From Mesorhizobium sp. WSM3859 (GTDB lineage Bacteria > Pseudomonadota > Alphaproteobacteria > Rhizobiales > Rhizobiaceae): a stretch of DNA of 64,000 nt. The translations under genes and the position numbers were made by a program. The stretch covers positions 434,001-498,000 of the forward strand of contig NZ_NSGG01000004.1 in assembly GCF_002295065.1 (NCBI RefSeq), written 5' to 3'. Positions 29,528 to 38,562 of the stretch are shown in pieces (the first letter of the stretch is position 1; each line of letters starts with the position of its first letter). The notes under the pieces were generated by a model. That model saw only the letters and a list, made by a program, of their open reading frames with translations. It was not told the DNA's origin and did not search any database.

Positions 29528-31192
29528 CTAGCTGGCCTTCAGCCGCGAGCCGCCGAGCAGGCCGCGCTCCTCCAGCACCGGATAGGCCATGGACGCCAGC
29601 AGCGAGTTGATCTGTTTCAGGTCGCGGATGGTGTCGAGGTGAATGGAACTGGTCTCGACGCTCTTGGTCGTGCCGTCGCGCAGGCGAACGAAATGGCTGG
29701 CGCTGGTCTCCTTCTCGCGCTCGCGCAGCAGGTCTTTCTCCAGCACCAGCTGGCGCGCGGTTTCCGGATCGCGCGAAACCAGCACGTTGAAGGCAAGGCG
29801 CGCATTGGCGAGCACCGAGGCATGGAAGGCGCAAAGCTCGCGCCAGCCTTCCGGCGTGAACTCCAGGCCGCGATCCAGCTTCTTCTTCACATGCACCAGC
29901 ATGTTGCGCACGATGATGTCGCCGACCTGCTCCAGCTTGACGCAGGCGCCGATCAGTTCCTGGCAGCGCAGCGCCTCGTCCTCGGTCAGCGGGTTCCTGG
30001 TGATCTTGGCGAGATAGAGCTTGATTGCGGCGTGTTTGTTGTCGACGCGGTCGTCGAGCGTGGCCAGCGCCTTGATCTTGTCGCTGTCGGCATCCTCGTA
30101 AAGTTCGATGATGCGCTTCAGCATGATCTCGACCGTCTCGCAGACCCGCACCACTTCGCGCGTTGCGTTGGCCAAAGCCTGGCTCGGCGTGTCGAGAGCG
30201 CTGTCGTTCAGCGCCGAGAGTTCAATGACGTCGAGCGCCGCCGCCGGGTCCGGCTTGGCGCCGACGGCCACGATCTTCTCGGAAACGCGGTAGACAAGGC
30301 CGGCAAGCGGCAGGCCGGCGAGCAGGATAACCACATTGAACAGGATGTGCGCGTTTACGATCTGGTCGGGCACGGTGGCGCCAAGGAAGCCGATCGGCGG
30401 CTTCACCGTCATGAACAGGATCAGCATCACCAGCGACCCCATGCCGCGCATCAAGAGGTTGCCGATCGGCACGACGCGGATGCCCGGATCGGCATTGCGG
30501 GTGAGCAAGGGCGCGATAACGGAGGAACCGAGATTGACGCCAAGCACCAGCACGATGCCGAGCTCCGGAGGGATAAAGCCGCGCCCCGCCAGCGTCACCA
30601 GAAGCAGCACGGCGGCGATCGAGGAATGGAAGAGCCAGGTGACCAGTGCTGCGAGCAGATAGGCGGTGACGAAATCGCCGGAGAAATAGCTGATGATCAG
30701 CGGCATCAGCGAGCTCTGGCGCAACGGCTCGGACGCCTGGCCGATCATCTCCAGCGACAGGATCAGCAGGCCGATACCGATCAGGATGCGGCCCAACTGC
30801 CGCCAGTCGCGCCGCTCGGTGGCCATGAACATGACCGTTCCCGCGATCAGGCAGAGCGGCACCAGCAGTGTCAGATCGAAGGTGAGCAGCTTGACCACCA
30901 GCGCCGAGCCGATCTCGGCGCCGCGCACCGCCAATTGGCCGGCGGCGCCCGAAACGATGCCGGCGCCGGCGAAGGAGCCGACCAGCAGCGTCACCGCGGT
31001 CGAGCTCTGCAGCGCGATCGCCAGGCCGCAGCCAGCCAGCACCGCCATGATCGGGTTGCGCATGGTGGCGCGCAGCCGGTGGCGCAGCACGTCGCCATAG
31101 GCGCGCTCGACGCCGGTCTTCACCATACGGGTGGCGAACAGCATCAGCGCCACCGCGCCGGCAAGGTGCAGGAGGACGACGGAGCCGGTCAC
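29528..31192 (-). CDS. Na+/phosphate cotransporter family protein with PhoU-like domain
   Basis: A 554-residue protein of the NptA/PNaS family. The duplicated transport core contains the QSS-type motifs IALQSSTAVTLLVGSFAGAGI and later NLGSSVIAPLLT within about residues 1-310, with about 8 membrane segments. The C-terminal 230 residues are a soluble PhoU-like helical bundle (VCETVEIMLKRIIELYED, then LGACVKLEQVGDIIV). Such proteins import phosphate, or export anions in some rhizobia. It has no adjacent pst or pho genes. Confidence 0.92.
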   Translation of the reverse strand: MTGSVVLLHLAGAVALMLFATRMVKTGVERAYGDVLRHRLRATMRNPIMAVLAGCGLAIALQSSTAVTLLVGSFAGAGIVSGAAGQLAVRGAEIGSALVVKLLTFDLTLLVPLCLIAGTVMFMATERRDWRQLGRILIGIGLLILSLEMIGQASEPLRQSSLMPLIISYFSGDFVTAYLLAALVTWLFHSSIAAVLLLVTLAGRGFIPPELGIVLVLGVNLGSSVIAPLLTRNADPGIRVVPIGNLLMRGMGSLVMLILFMTVKPPIGFLGATVPDQIVNAHILFNVVILLAGLPLAGLVYRVSEKIVAVGAKPDPAAALDVIELSALNDSALDTPSQALANATREVVRVCETVEIMLKRIIELYEDADSDKIKALATLDDRVDNKHAAIKLYLAKITRNPLTEDEALRCQELIGACVKLEQVGDIIVRNMLVHVKKKLDRGLEFTPEGWRELCAFHASVLANARLAFNVLVSRDPETARQLVLEKDLLREREKETSASHFVRLRDGTTKSVETSSIHLDTIRDLKQINSLLASMAYPVLEERGLLGGSRLKAS

Positions 31193-31553
31193 AGCCCACC
31201 TCGCGGGGTGGCTCTGGCGGCGCGGAGAGAGGTACGAATCTTAGCCATCTCAAGGTCTGGAAATACACCAATTAAGATTAGCCGGATAATAGATTTTGTG
31301 ATGCGACGATCGTCTCGGCTCGACGGACCATGTCGGAAATGAACGGAGGAAGCATTGGTTGCATGCGTCTCGCGGCGGCGCTTCGACCGGGATGAAGCGT
31401 TGCTCGGCCGCAAGGCCGGGCGCGATCCGTACCGTTGTTGAGGCAGTCGGCGCAAGCATCGGAAACCGTTACAGAATTGTAATTCGAACATTCAGTTTCG
31501 GTTCATCCGTCGGCCGGTATCCCTCTGCCTATCGACAACAAGGAATACCCACC
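31193..31553. other. Intergenic region before the RcnB-like gene
   Basis: This 360-bp stretch holds no gene I can support; candidate frames lack ribosome sites or family features. An AT-richer segment at 31465-31500 (GTTACAGAATTGTAATTCG) probably carries the promoter of the RcnB-like gene. AGAATT and AATTCG suggest a weak dyad. Confidence 0.4.
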
Positions 31554-31916
31554 ATGAAGCGTCTCATACTTTGCGCCGTCACCGCCTCGATGCTGGCCGC
31601 CTCGGCCTTCTCCGGCCAGGCGGGGCCACTCGCCCAGCCGAGCGCGTCGCAGCCGAACCACACCCAGGTCGACTGGCAGAAGCCCGGCAGGCATGTCGAT
31701 AAACGGGTCGTGAAGAAGAAGGTCATCGTGAAGCGCAGCCATTGGCGCAACGGCCAGAAATATTCCAACTGGAAGCGCCACCAGCCGATTCGCGACTGGA
31801 ACCGCTATGGCCTGCGCCGTCCCGGACCCGGCCAGGAGTGGATCCGCGTCGGCAACGACTATGTGCTGGTCAGCATCCTTTCCGGCGTCATCTTCGGCGC
31901 GATCGCCGCGCATTGA
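31554..31916 (+). CDS. RcnB-like small periplasmic protein
   Basis: A 120-residue exported protein. Residues 1-24 are a signal peptide (MKRLILCAVTASMLAASAFSGQAG). A Lys/His-rich middle (KKVIVKRSHWRNGQKYSNW) leads to the RcnB family C-terminus: YGLRRPGPGQEWIRVGNDYVLVSILSGVIFGAI. RcnB in E. coli helps maintain nickel and cobalt balance in the periplasm; rhizobial relatives are abundant and their roles are mostly unknown. A rho-independent terminator follows at 31944. Confidence 0.85.
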   Translation: MKRLILCAVTASMLAASAFSGQAGPLAQPSASQPNHTQVDWQKPGRHVDKRVVKKKVIVKRSHWRNGQKYSNWKRHQPIRDWNRYGLRRPGPGQEWIRVGNDYVLVSILSGVIFGAIAAH

Positions 31917-31943
31917 TCCGCGATAACCGGTAATGCGGAAAGG

Positions 31944-31970
31944 AGGCGGCCGCCCTGGCCGCCTTCTTTT
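31944..31970 (+). terminator. Rho-independent terminator after the RcnB-like gene
   Basis: AGGCGGCC (31944-31951) pairs with GGCCGCCT (31957-31964) around a 5-base loop, followed by TCTTTT. It lies 28 bp after the stop codon and before dnaG, separating the two transcripts. Confidence 0.85.
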
Positions 31971-32057
31971 GGTCTGTGAAAAGCGGGTACGATGGGTGAG
32001 ACAGAGTCGCAGCGCGGGGCCGGCTCGATTATATGGAGGGCAAACGAGCTTTCTTAG

Positions 32058-34004
32058 ATGCGCTTTCCGCCCGCCTTCCTCGACGAGATACGCGACCGCG
32101 TGCCGATTTCATCGGTCATCGGCCAGCGCGTCGCGTGGGACAGGAAGAAGACCAACACGTCGCGCGGCGACTATTGGGCCTGCTGCCCGTTCCATGGAGA
32201 GAAAAGCCCTTCCTTCCATTGCGAGGACAAGAAGGGCCGCTACCACTGCTTCGGCTGCTCGGTTTCGGGCGATCACTTCAAGTTCCTCACCGAGCTCGAC
32301 GGCATGAGCTTTCCCGAGGCGGTCGAGAAGGTCGCCGAGATGGCCGGCGTGCCGATGCCGGTGCGTGATGAACGGGAAGAACGGCGCGAGAAGGAACGCG
32401 CCAGCCTGACCGACGTCATGGAGATGGCGACCCTCTTCTTCCAGGAGCGGTTGCAGAGCGCCGACGGCGCCAAGGCCCGCGCGTATCTGCGCGACCGCGG
32501 ATTGACGCCGGCGACGCAGCAATCCTTCCGGCTGGGCTATGCGCCGGACAGCCGCAACGCGCTCAAGGAGCATCTTGCCGCCAAGGGCGTGCCGAAGGCC
32601 GATATCGAAGCCTGCGGGCTGGTGCGGCATGGCGACGACATCCCGGTCTCCTATGACTGGTTCCGCGACCGCATCATGTTCCCGATCCCGGATTCGCGCG
32701 GCAAGATCATCGCCTTCGGCGGGCGGGCGCTGGCGCCCGATGCCTTGGCCAAATACATGAACTCGCCGGAGACGGAGCTCTTCCACAAGGGCAACGTGCT
32801 CTACAATTTCGCTCGCGCCCGCAAAGCTCTCGCCAAGGGCGGCGCTGTCATTGCCGTCGAAGGCTATATGGACGTGATCGCGCTGGCGCAGGCCGGCTTC
32901 GAGAATGCCGTGGCGCCGCTCGGCACCGCGCTCACCGAAAACCAGCTCGAGCTTCTGTGGCGCATGGCGCCCGAGCCGGTGCTGTGTTTCGACGGCGATA
33001 AGGCCGGGTTGAAAGCGGCATGGCGTGCCGCGGATCTGGCCCTGCCTTCGGTGCAGGCAGGACGCTCGGCACGGTTCGCGCTGCTGCCGGAAGGCAAGGA
33101 CCCCGATGATCTGGTCAAGGCCGATGGGCCGGACGCGTTCCGGGCGGTGCTGGCGGAGGCGCGGCCGCTTGTCGATCTCCTGTGGATGCGGGAGACCGCC
33201 GGCGGCGTCTTCGAAACGCCGGAACGTCGGGCCGAGCTGGGAAAGAGGCTGAATGAGCTCGCCAGCCGTATCCGCGACGAGAGCGTGCGCTACGAATATC
33301 AACAGGTGATGCGCGAACGGGTGCGGAGCTTCTTCGGCGCCCAGCGCGACACCAGGCAGGGTCGCCAGGATGGCGGCCGGCCCGGTCAGCGCGGCCAAGG
33401 CAAGGCCGCGGCGCCCGGCGGGCAGTTCGCCAAGGGCGGAAGCGGCCGCATCGCGATCACCGAAAGCCTCGGCCAGTCGGCGCTGGTCAAGCGCGGCGGC
33501 GAGGGCATGTCGGTGCGCGAGGCGACGATCATCGTAGCCTTGATCAACCACCCGGCGCTGATCGACGAGAATTTCGCGCATGTCGAATTCCTCGACCTGG
33601 CCAATTCTGATCTGCGCAAGCTCCACGCTGCCATCCTCGACGCCATGGCGCATGACGCGGCCGACGAACGCGGCGCGGTCATCGCCACCATCGAGCGCGC
33701 CGGTTGCGGCGGCATCTGGGAGCGGGCGGTGGAACTGATCAAGCGCGCGCGGCAATGGCCGGCGCTGGAGACCGCCGCGCTCGACGATGCCCGCGACGCC
33801 TTCAACCAGGCGATGCACTTGCAGCGCAGCGCCCGCACCTTACATAGAGAGCTGAAACAGGCGCAGGCGGCGCTCGATGCAGACCCTTCGGATGAAAATT
33901 TCCGGCATCTCGTCGAGATTCAAGCGCAATTCAACGATGTGCAGGCAACGGAAGCGCTGATCGAAGGGTTCGGCGTTTCATCGGGCAGGGTTGGGCGCGT
34001 TTAG
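32058..34004 (+). CDS. dnaG: DNA primase
   Basis: DnaG makes RNA primers for replication. In its 648 residues the N-terminal CHC2 zinc domain shows CCPFHGEKSPSFHCEDKK followed by YHCFGCSVSGDHF. The TOPRIM catalytic core follows, with the Glu in IAVEGYMDVIAL and acidic FDGDKAGLKAA. The C-terminal helicase-binding region begins after a Gln/Gly-rich linker (RQGRQDGGRPGQRGQGK). Start at 32058. dnaG directly precedes rpoD, the alphaproteobacterial form of the macromolecular-synthesis operon. Confidence 0.97.
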   Translation: MRFPPAFLDEIRDRVPISSVIGQRVAWDRKKTNTSRGDYWACCPFHGEKSPSFHCEDKKGRYHCFGCSVSGDHFKFLTELDGMSFPEAVEKVAEMAGVPMPVRDEREERREKERASLTDVMEMATLFFQERLQSADGAKARAYLRDRGLTPATQQSFRLGYAPDSRNALKEHLAAKGVPKADIEACGLVRHGDDIPVSYDWFRDRIMFPIPDSRGKIIAFGGRALAPDALAKYMNSPETELFHKGNVLYNFARARKALAKGGAVIAVEGYMDVIALAQAGFENAVAPLGTALTENQLELLWRMAPEPVLCFDGDKAGLKAAWRAADLALPSVQAGRSARFALLPEGKDPDDLVKADGPDAFRAVLAEARPLVDLLWMRETAGGVFETPERRAELGKRLNELASRIRDESVRYEYQQVMRERVRSFFGAQRDTRQGRQDGGRPGQRGQGKAAAPGGQFAKGGSGRIAITESLGQSALVKRGGEGMSVREATIIVALINHPALIDENFAHVEFLDLANSDLRKLHAAILDAMAHDAADERGAVIATIERAGCGGIWERAVELIKRARQWPALETAALDDARDAFNQAMHLQRSARTLHRELKQAQAALDADPSDENFRHLVEIQAQFNDVQATEALIEGFGVSSGRVGRV

Positions 34005-34433
34005 GGCCGAACACCACCCATTGGAAGTGAATTGGAAATGCGCAGCGCGTCGAATCGACGCCTGTAAGTCGGGTAATTGATTCGCTTTTTTCATGCGAAT
34101 CATGCCAGAGGCGCTTGACCTTCTGGCAGATTGGCGGAATCAGGACGATTCGAAACGTTAACCGTGCTCCGGCGTCGGCGGGAAATTTGAGCGATGTGAG
34201 GTGCCGGTGACGGCTGGACAGGCAAAATGCCTGCTCCAGATATCAGGGTTAATCTGGACTTAATGCATGTCGCCCAAAAGTGAAAACCGGTTTGGGGCAA
34301 ACGAGATGCACAAAACAAAAGAGATGACGCGGTTGCCGGGCCGGTAAAAAGCATTCCGGTACGAGCACACACGGCGTAACCGGTCCGACAGTTTACGCGG
34401 CCTCGATATTGGGCCGCTTGGAGACGACAAAGA
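34005..34433. other. dnaG-rpoD intergenic region
   Basis: This 429-bp region holds no supported gene. It contains a hairpin TGATTCGC (34078-34085)/GCGAATCA (34095-34102) with a T-rich loop, which may end dnaG transcripts on either strand, and a dispersed palindromic repeat at 34263-34310. The length and AT-richer patches suggest rpoD has its own promoter here. Confidence 0.5.
34263..34310. repeat. Dispersed palindromic repeat upstream of rpoD
   Basis: An imperfect palindrome running from ATGCATGTCGCCCAAAAGTG to GGGGCAAACGAGATGCA. It is a degraded member of the same family as 52992-53040, sharing TGCATGTCG, CCCAAAA and the terminal ATGCA. Such 45-50-bp units are scattered in Mesorhizobium intergenic regions. 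Confidence 0.65.
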
Positions 34434-36464
34434 ATGGCGACAAAGGAAAAGGAAGAGGTCGAGACCGAACGCGAAGGCGCCACCGATGGCCCTCTGCTCG
34501 ACCTTTCCGACGATGCTGTCAAGAAGATGATCAAGGCCGCGAAGAAACGCGGCTATGTCACGCTCGACGAGCTCAACGCGGTGCTGCCCTCGGAAGAGAC
34601 GGATCCGGACCGCATCGAAGACATCAATGCGATGCTCAGTGACATGGGCATCAACGTCGTCGAGGATGACGAGCAGGGCGAAGAGGCCGAGGCCGAGCCC
34701 GCCGGCGACAGCGAGGAAGACGCCAACGAGCTTGCCGAGCAGACCGGCACCGCCGTGGCAGCCACGACGACCAAGAAAGAGCCGACCGATCGCACCGACG
34801 ATCCGGTGCGCATGTACCTGCGCGAGATGGGCTCGGTCGAGCTTCTGTCGCGCGAGGGCGAAATCGCCATCGCCAAGCGTATCGAGGCCGGCCGCGAGAC
34901 GATGATCGCGGGTCTGTGCGAAAGCCCGCTGACCTTCCAGGCCATCATCATCTGGCGCGACGAGCTCAACGAATCGAAGATCCTGCTGCGCGAGATCATC
35001 GACCTCGAGGCGACCTATGCCGGCCCGGAGGCCAAGCAGGCGCCGGTGGTCGAACGCGTCGAGGAAGCACCGTCCAAGCCCGAAGAGAAGCCGCGCGGCC
35101 GCGCGGCGGCGCGCGAGGAAGAAGACGACATCACCAATGTCGGCGGCGATACGCGCGGGCTGGAGGAAGAGGAAGACGACGAGGACGAGGCCAGCCTGTC
35201 GCTGGCCGCGATGGAAGCGGAACTGCGCCCGCAGGTGATGGAGACGCTCGACGTCATCGCCGACACCTACAAGAAGCTGCGCAAGCTGCAGGACCAGCAG
35301 GTCGAGAATCGTCTCGCCGCCGCCGGCACGCTGTCACCCAGCCAGGACCGCAGGCTCAAGGAGCTGAAGGACCAGCTGATCAAGGCGGTGAAGTCGCTAT
35401 CGCTCAACGCCGCGCGCATCGAGGCGCTGGTCGAGCAGCTCTACGACATCAACAAGCGCCTGGTGCAGAACGAGGGTAAGCTTCTGCGTCTGGCCGAAAG
35501 CTATGGCGTGCGCCGCGAGGAATTCCTCAAGGAGTATCAGGGCTCGGAGCTCGATCCGAACTGGACCCGCTCGATCGCCAACCTGACCTCGCGCGGCTGG
35601 AAGGAATTCACCAAGAACGAGAAGGATGCGATCAAGGAACTGCGCGCCGAGATCCAGAACCTCGCCACCGAAACGGCGATCTCGATCCTGGAATTCCGCA
35701 AGATCGTGAACCAGGTGCAGAAGGGCGAGCGCGAGGCCGCGATCGCCAAGAAGGAAATGGTCGAGGCGAACCTTCGCCTGGTCATCTCCATCGCCAAGAA
35801 ATACACCAACCGCGGCCTGCAGTTCCTGGATCTCATCCAGGAAGGCAATATCGGCCTGATGAAGGCGGTCGATAAGTTCGAATACCGCCGCGGCTACAAG
35901 TTCTCGACCTACGCCACCTGGTGGATCCGGCAGGCCATCACCCGCTCGATCGCCGACCAGGCGCGCACCATCCGCATTCCGGTGCATATGATCGAGACGA
36001 TCAACAAGATCGTGCGCACCTCGCGCCAGATGCTGCACGAGATCGGCCGCGAGCCGACCCCGGAGGAACTGGCGGAAAAACTCGCCATGCCGCTGGAAAA
36101 AGTGCGCAAGGTGCTGAAGATCGCCAAGGAGCCGATCTCGCTCGAAACGCCGGTCGGCGACGAGGAGGATTCGCATCTCGGCGACTTCATCGAGGACAAG
36201 ATGGCGATCCTGCCGATCGACGCGGCGATCCAGGCCAACCTGCGCGAGACCACGACGCGGGTGCTTGCTTCGCTGACGCCGCGCGAGGAGCGCGTGCTCA
36301 GAATGCGCTTCGGCATCGGCATGAACACCGACCACACGCTGGAAGAAGTCGGCCAGCAGTTCTCGGTGACGCGCGAGCGCATCCGCCAGATCGAAGCCAA
36401 GGCGCTGCGCAAGCTCAAGCATCCGAGCCGGTCGCGCAAGCTGAGAAGCTTCCTCGACAGCTGA
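34434..36464 (+). CDS. rpoD: RNA polymerase primary sigma factor (sigma-70)
   Basis: The 676-residue housekeeping sigma factor. Region 1.1 is at the N-terminus ([27 protein letters not shown]), region 1.2 at [23 protein letters not shown] long acidic non-conserved region follows. The core binding and promoter-recognition regions are plain: [34 protein letters not shown], then [19 protein letters not shown] (2.4), then [27 protein letters not shown] (4.2). Start ATG at 34434. A terminator follows at 36493. Confidence 0.98.
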   Translation: MATKEKEEVETEREGATDGPLLDLSDDAVKKMIKAAKKRGYVTLDELNAVLPSEETDPDRIEDINAMLSDMGINVVEDDEQGEEAEAEPAGDSEEDANELAEQTGTAVAATTTKKEPTDRTDDPVRMYLREMGSVELLSREGEIAIAKRIEAGRETMIAGLCESPLTFQAIIIWRDELNESKILLREIIDLEATYAGPEAKQAPVVERVEEAPSKPEEKPRGRAAAREEEDDITNVGGDTRGLEEEEDDEDEASLSLAAMEAELRPQVMETLDVIADTYKKLRKLQDQQVENRLAAAGTLSPSQDRRLKELKDQLIKAVKSLSLNAARIEALVEQLYDINKRLVQNEGKLLRLAESYGVRREEFLKEYQGSELDPNWTRSIANLTSRGWKEFTKNEKDAIKELRAEIQNLATETAISILEFRKIVNQVQKGEREAAIAKKEMVEANLRLVISIAKKYTNRGLQFLDLIQEGNIGLMKAVDKFEYRRGYKFSTYATWWIRQAITRSIADQARTIRIPVHMIETINKIVRTSRQMLHEIGREPTPEELAEKLAMPLEKVRKVLKIAKEPISLETPVGDEEDSHLGDFIEDKMAILPIDAAIQANLRETTTRVLASLTPREERVLRMRFGIGMNTDHTLEEVGQQFSVTRERIRQIEAKALRKLKHPSRSRKLRSFLDS

Positions 36465-36492
36465 GCGCAAACGCAACCATACGAGATCGAAA

Positions 36493-36515
36493 GGGCGCCC
36501 TCCGGCGCCCTTTTT
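36493..36515 (+). terminator. Rho-independent terminator after rpoD
   Basis: GGGCGCC (36493-36499) and GGCGCCC (36504-36510) with a 4-base loop, followed by TTTTTC. It lies 28 bp after the rpoD stop. Confidence 0.9.
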
Positions 36516-36628
36516 CATTTCCACCCGCGCTTGCCGAGAATGGCAGGCGGTAGGATACTCAATGTCGAACGCATTTCCGGACGGTTGGCCGGATGCCCCG
36601 GCCACTCCGCTCCGACGGGAGGTGTGCC

Positions 36629-36922
36629 ATGACGACTTACATCTTGCTTCTCAACTGGACCGAGCAGGGCGCCAGGAATGTGCGAGATTCGCCGAAGCGG
36701 CTCGATGCGGCCAAGAAGCAGTTGGGGGATATGGGCGGGTCGTTCAAGGCGTTCTATCTCACCATGGGCGAATGCGACATGGTGGCCGTCGTCGAGGCGC
36801 CTGACGACGCGGTGCTGGCGCGATTTGCCCTGATGTTGTCCTCCGGAGGCAGCGTGCGGACGCGGACATTGAAGGCGTTTCCGGAATTCGCCTATCGCGA
36901 GATCATCAGTTCGCTCGGGTAG
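36629..36922 (+). CDS. GYD domain protein
   Basis: A 97-residue GYD-domain protein, a small alpha/beta family of unknown function. Its core is YILLLNWTEQGARNVRDSPKR, then LGDMGGSFKAFYLTMGECDMVAVVEAPDD, then LSSGGSVRTRTLKAF. The ATG at 36629 follows a GGGAGG site seven bases before it. It is monocistronic, located just after the rpoD terminator. Confidence 0.88.
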   Translation: MTTYILLLNWTEQGARNVRDSPKRLDAAKKQLGDMGGSFKAFYLTMGECDMVAVVEAPDDAVLARFALMLSSGGSVRTRTLKAFPEFAYREIISSLG

Positions 36923-36988
36923 GAGACGGCTGAAGCCGGGACCGGAGCGGCTGTTGCGAAGCCGCGCCGCATTCCCGATAGTCGCGCC

Positions 36989-37369
36989 ATGCCCAAGCCG
37001 CTGCTGACCGTCTGGTACAACACGCGCTGTCCGGTGTGCGACGCCGGCATCAGTCGCCAGAGGCGGCGGCTGATCGAGGCCGTCAAGGCGGGCCGCGTCG
37101 AATTCCGTGACATCAATTTCGAACCCGAAGCGCTTTCGGCCTTCGGCGCCTCGCTTGAGGATATCCGCCGGCGGCTGCACGCGACCGATAGCGAAGGCCG
37201 GCTGCTGGTCGGCGCCGACGTGGCGATCGCGGTCTGGCGGCTCACCCCGGGCGAGGGGTGGCTGGCGAGCCTGCTCGGCAACGTGGCAACGCTGCCGCTG
37301 ACGCGCTTCGCCTATGACCGTTTCGCCGACCTTCTCTATGCCTGGAACCGGCGCAAGGGCCGCTGGTAG
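36989..37369 (+). CDS. DCC-family (DUF393) thiol-disulfide-type protein
   Basis: A 126-residue DUF393 protein named for its DxxCxxC-type motif. Here the N-terminus reads TVWYNTRCPVCDAGISRQRR, with the C-P-V-C pair at about residues 14-17 but Asn in place of the first Asp. The rest carries the family pattern FRDINFEPEALSAFG and LLVGADVAIAVWRLTPG. Members are predicted thioredoxin-like oxidoreductases. Confidence 0.85.
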   Translation: MPKPLLTVWYNTRCPVCDAGISRQRRRLIEAVKAGRVEFRDINFEPEALSAFGASLEDIRRRLHATDSEGRLLVGADVAIAVWRLTPGEGWLASLLGNVATLPLTRFAYDRFADLLYAWNRRKGRW

Positions 37370-37423
37370 GCCGCAACTCCACCCCCAACTATAGCGTTGT
37401 GCTAGGGCCTTGGCGCATCCTGC

Positions 37424-37491
37424 GATACATCGTAAGATATATCTTGACTCAACGAACGATGAGCCTTACTTAAGATGTATCGTAAGATATA
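37424..37491. promoter_or_regulatory. PadR operator region
   Basis: ATCGTAAGATATA occurs twice as a direct repeat, at 37429-37441 and 37479-37491, exactly 50 bp apart. GATACATC (37424-37431) and GATGTATC (37474-37481) also form a perfect inverted pair. The second copy ends 16 bp before the PadR start at 37508, so autoregulation is likely. The 50-bp spacing (about five helical turns) could allow two dimers on one face. Confidence 0.7.
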
Positions 37492-37507
37492 GACCAAGGA
37501 GCAATCC

Positions 37508-38179
37508 ATGCACAGACACGATGATTCCGGGCACCATTTCGGCGAGCGCATGTTCATGCATATGGCCGGCAGATTCGGCGGCAAGTTTGGTGGCAGAGGG
37601 AGCGGCGGTTTCGGTCCGTTTGGGGGCAGGGGCGGCGGCCGCGGCCCGGGCGACATGTTCCGCGCCGGGCGAATGCTCGCCGACGGCGATCTGAAGCTGA
37701 TCACGCTGTCGCTGCTGGCTGATGCGCCACGCCACGGATACGACATTATCAAGGCGCTGGAAGAGCGCACCAGCGGCATCTACAGCCCGAGTCCAGGCGT
37801 GGTCTATCCGACGTTGACCTTCCTCGAAGAGGCGGGCTATGCGGTGTCGTCCAGCGAGGGCAACAAAAAGGTGTTTTCGATCACCGAGGCCGGCAAGGCT
37901 CATCTCGAGGAGAACCGCGAGGTGATCGACGGCGTGCTCGACCATCTCGAGCGGTTCGGCCGCAAGATGGCGGCGGCGCGCGAATGGTTCGGCTGGGGTG
38001 ACGACAAGGACGAGGGGCGCCGCGGCCGTTCGGAAAAGCGCGACCAGTTCCGCGCGCTGCGCCATCGTCTGCGCGCCGCGCTCGGCGACATCGCCGACGC
38101 GCCGGAGGACAAGCAGGCCGAGGCGATCAGCATCCTCGAAGACGCCGCCGAGGCGATCGAGGCGCTGGCGCGGCGCTAA
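37508..38179 (+). CDS. PadR-family regulator with His/Gly-rich N-terminus
   Basis: A 223-residue PadR-type repressor. The winged helix lies at about 55-145: DLKLITLSLLADAPRHGYDIIKALEERTSG, then SPGVVYPTLTFLEEAGYAV, then KKVFSITEAGKAHL. The C-terminal half is a charged helical dimerisation region. Residues 1-52 are unusual: His-rich (HRHDDSGHHFGERMFMHM) followed by Gly/Arg/Phe repeats. This may bind metal or be disordered; related rhizobial PadR proteins have similar extensions. A repeated operator lies directly upstream. Confidence 0.88.
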   Translation: MHRHDDSGHHFGERMFMHMAGRFGGKFGGRGSGGFGPFGGRGGGRGPGDMFRAGRMLADGDLKLITLSLLADAPRHGYDIIKALEERTSGIYSPSPGVVYPTLTFLEEAGYAVSSSEGNKKVFSITEAGKAHLEENREVIDGVLDHLERFGRKMAAAREWFGWGDDKDEGRRGRSEKRDQFRALRHRLRAALGDIADAPEDKQAEAISILEDAAEAIEALARR

Positions 38180-38200
38180 CGCTTTCCCAAGGAAAGCCAA

Positions 38201-38226
38201 AAAAGCCCGGAGCGACCCGGGCTTTT
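38201..38226. terminator. Bidirectional terminator between padR-like and yiaA-like genes
   Basis: AAAAGCCCGG (38201-38210) pairs with CCGGGCTTTT (38217-38226) over a 6-base loop. The A-run and T-run on the two sides let it end both convergent transcripts. Confidence 0.9.
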
Positions 38227-38258
38227 CGCATTCAGTAAGCGGTCGAAAGCGGCGAGGA

Positions 38259-38519
38259 CTATTCCTTGCCGACATACTCGCTGATCAGCTTCTCATTGCG
38301 CGCCTTCTCGATCTTGGCTGTGGTTTCGGCCGAGATCCGCTCGTCGGTGCGGTACTTGACCAGGTTCACCAGACTGCCGGTGAGCAGGAGGACGCCCATC
38401 GCCCAGTAGCCCTTGGTCGAGAGGTCGACCGGGGCCAGCCACAGCGATAGGCCGAGCATGAAGTAGGCGGCGCCCACCGACACCGTGTTGAACAGGATAT
38501 AAGTCTGATTGCCGTTCAT
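38259..38519 (-). CDS. YiaA/YiaB family inner-membrane protein
   Basis: An 86-residue protein with the YiaAB two-helix domain: TYILFNTVSVGAAYFMLGLSLWLAP, then TKGYWAMGVLLLTGSLVNLVKY, and a charged cytoplasmic tail. Function is unknown; E. coli YiaA/YiaB are inner-membrane proteins. It follows the PspA-like gene by 43 bp on the same strand, so the two form a small envelope-stress-type operon under the TetR operators upstream of pspA. Confidence 0.9.
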   Translation of the reverse strand: MNGNQTYILFNTVSVGAAYFMLGLSLWLAPVDLSTKGYWAMGVLLLTGSLVNLVKYRTDERISAETTAKIEKARNEKLISEYVGKE

Positions 38520-38562
38520 CGAATTGCTCCTTGGAATTTGATCTGTTTTTCGGAAAGCGGGT

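Noticed and set aside
29516..31342. A 608-codon + strand open frame opposite the Na/Pi transporter gene
   Set aside because: Composition is dominated by His, Gln, Arg and Asp with no recognisable fold; the opposite strand encodes a transporter with clear motifs.
32109..33818. A 569-codon minus-strand frame opposite dnaG
   Set aside because: Shadow of dnaG, which has zinc and TOPRIM motifs; no ribosome site.
34078..34102. Classic terminator after dnaG
   Set aside because: The stem is good, but the T-run lies in the loop rather than after the stem, so I only note it as a hairpin.
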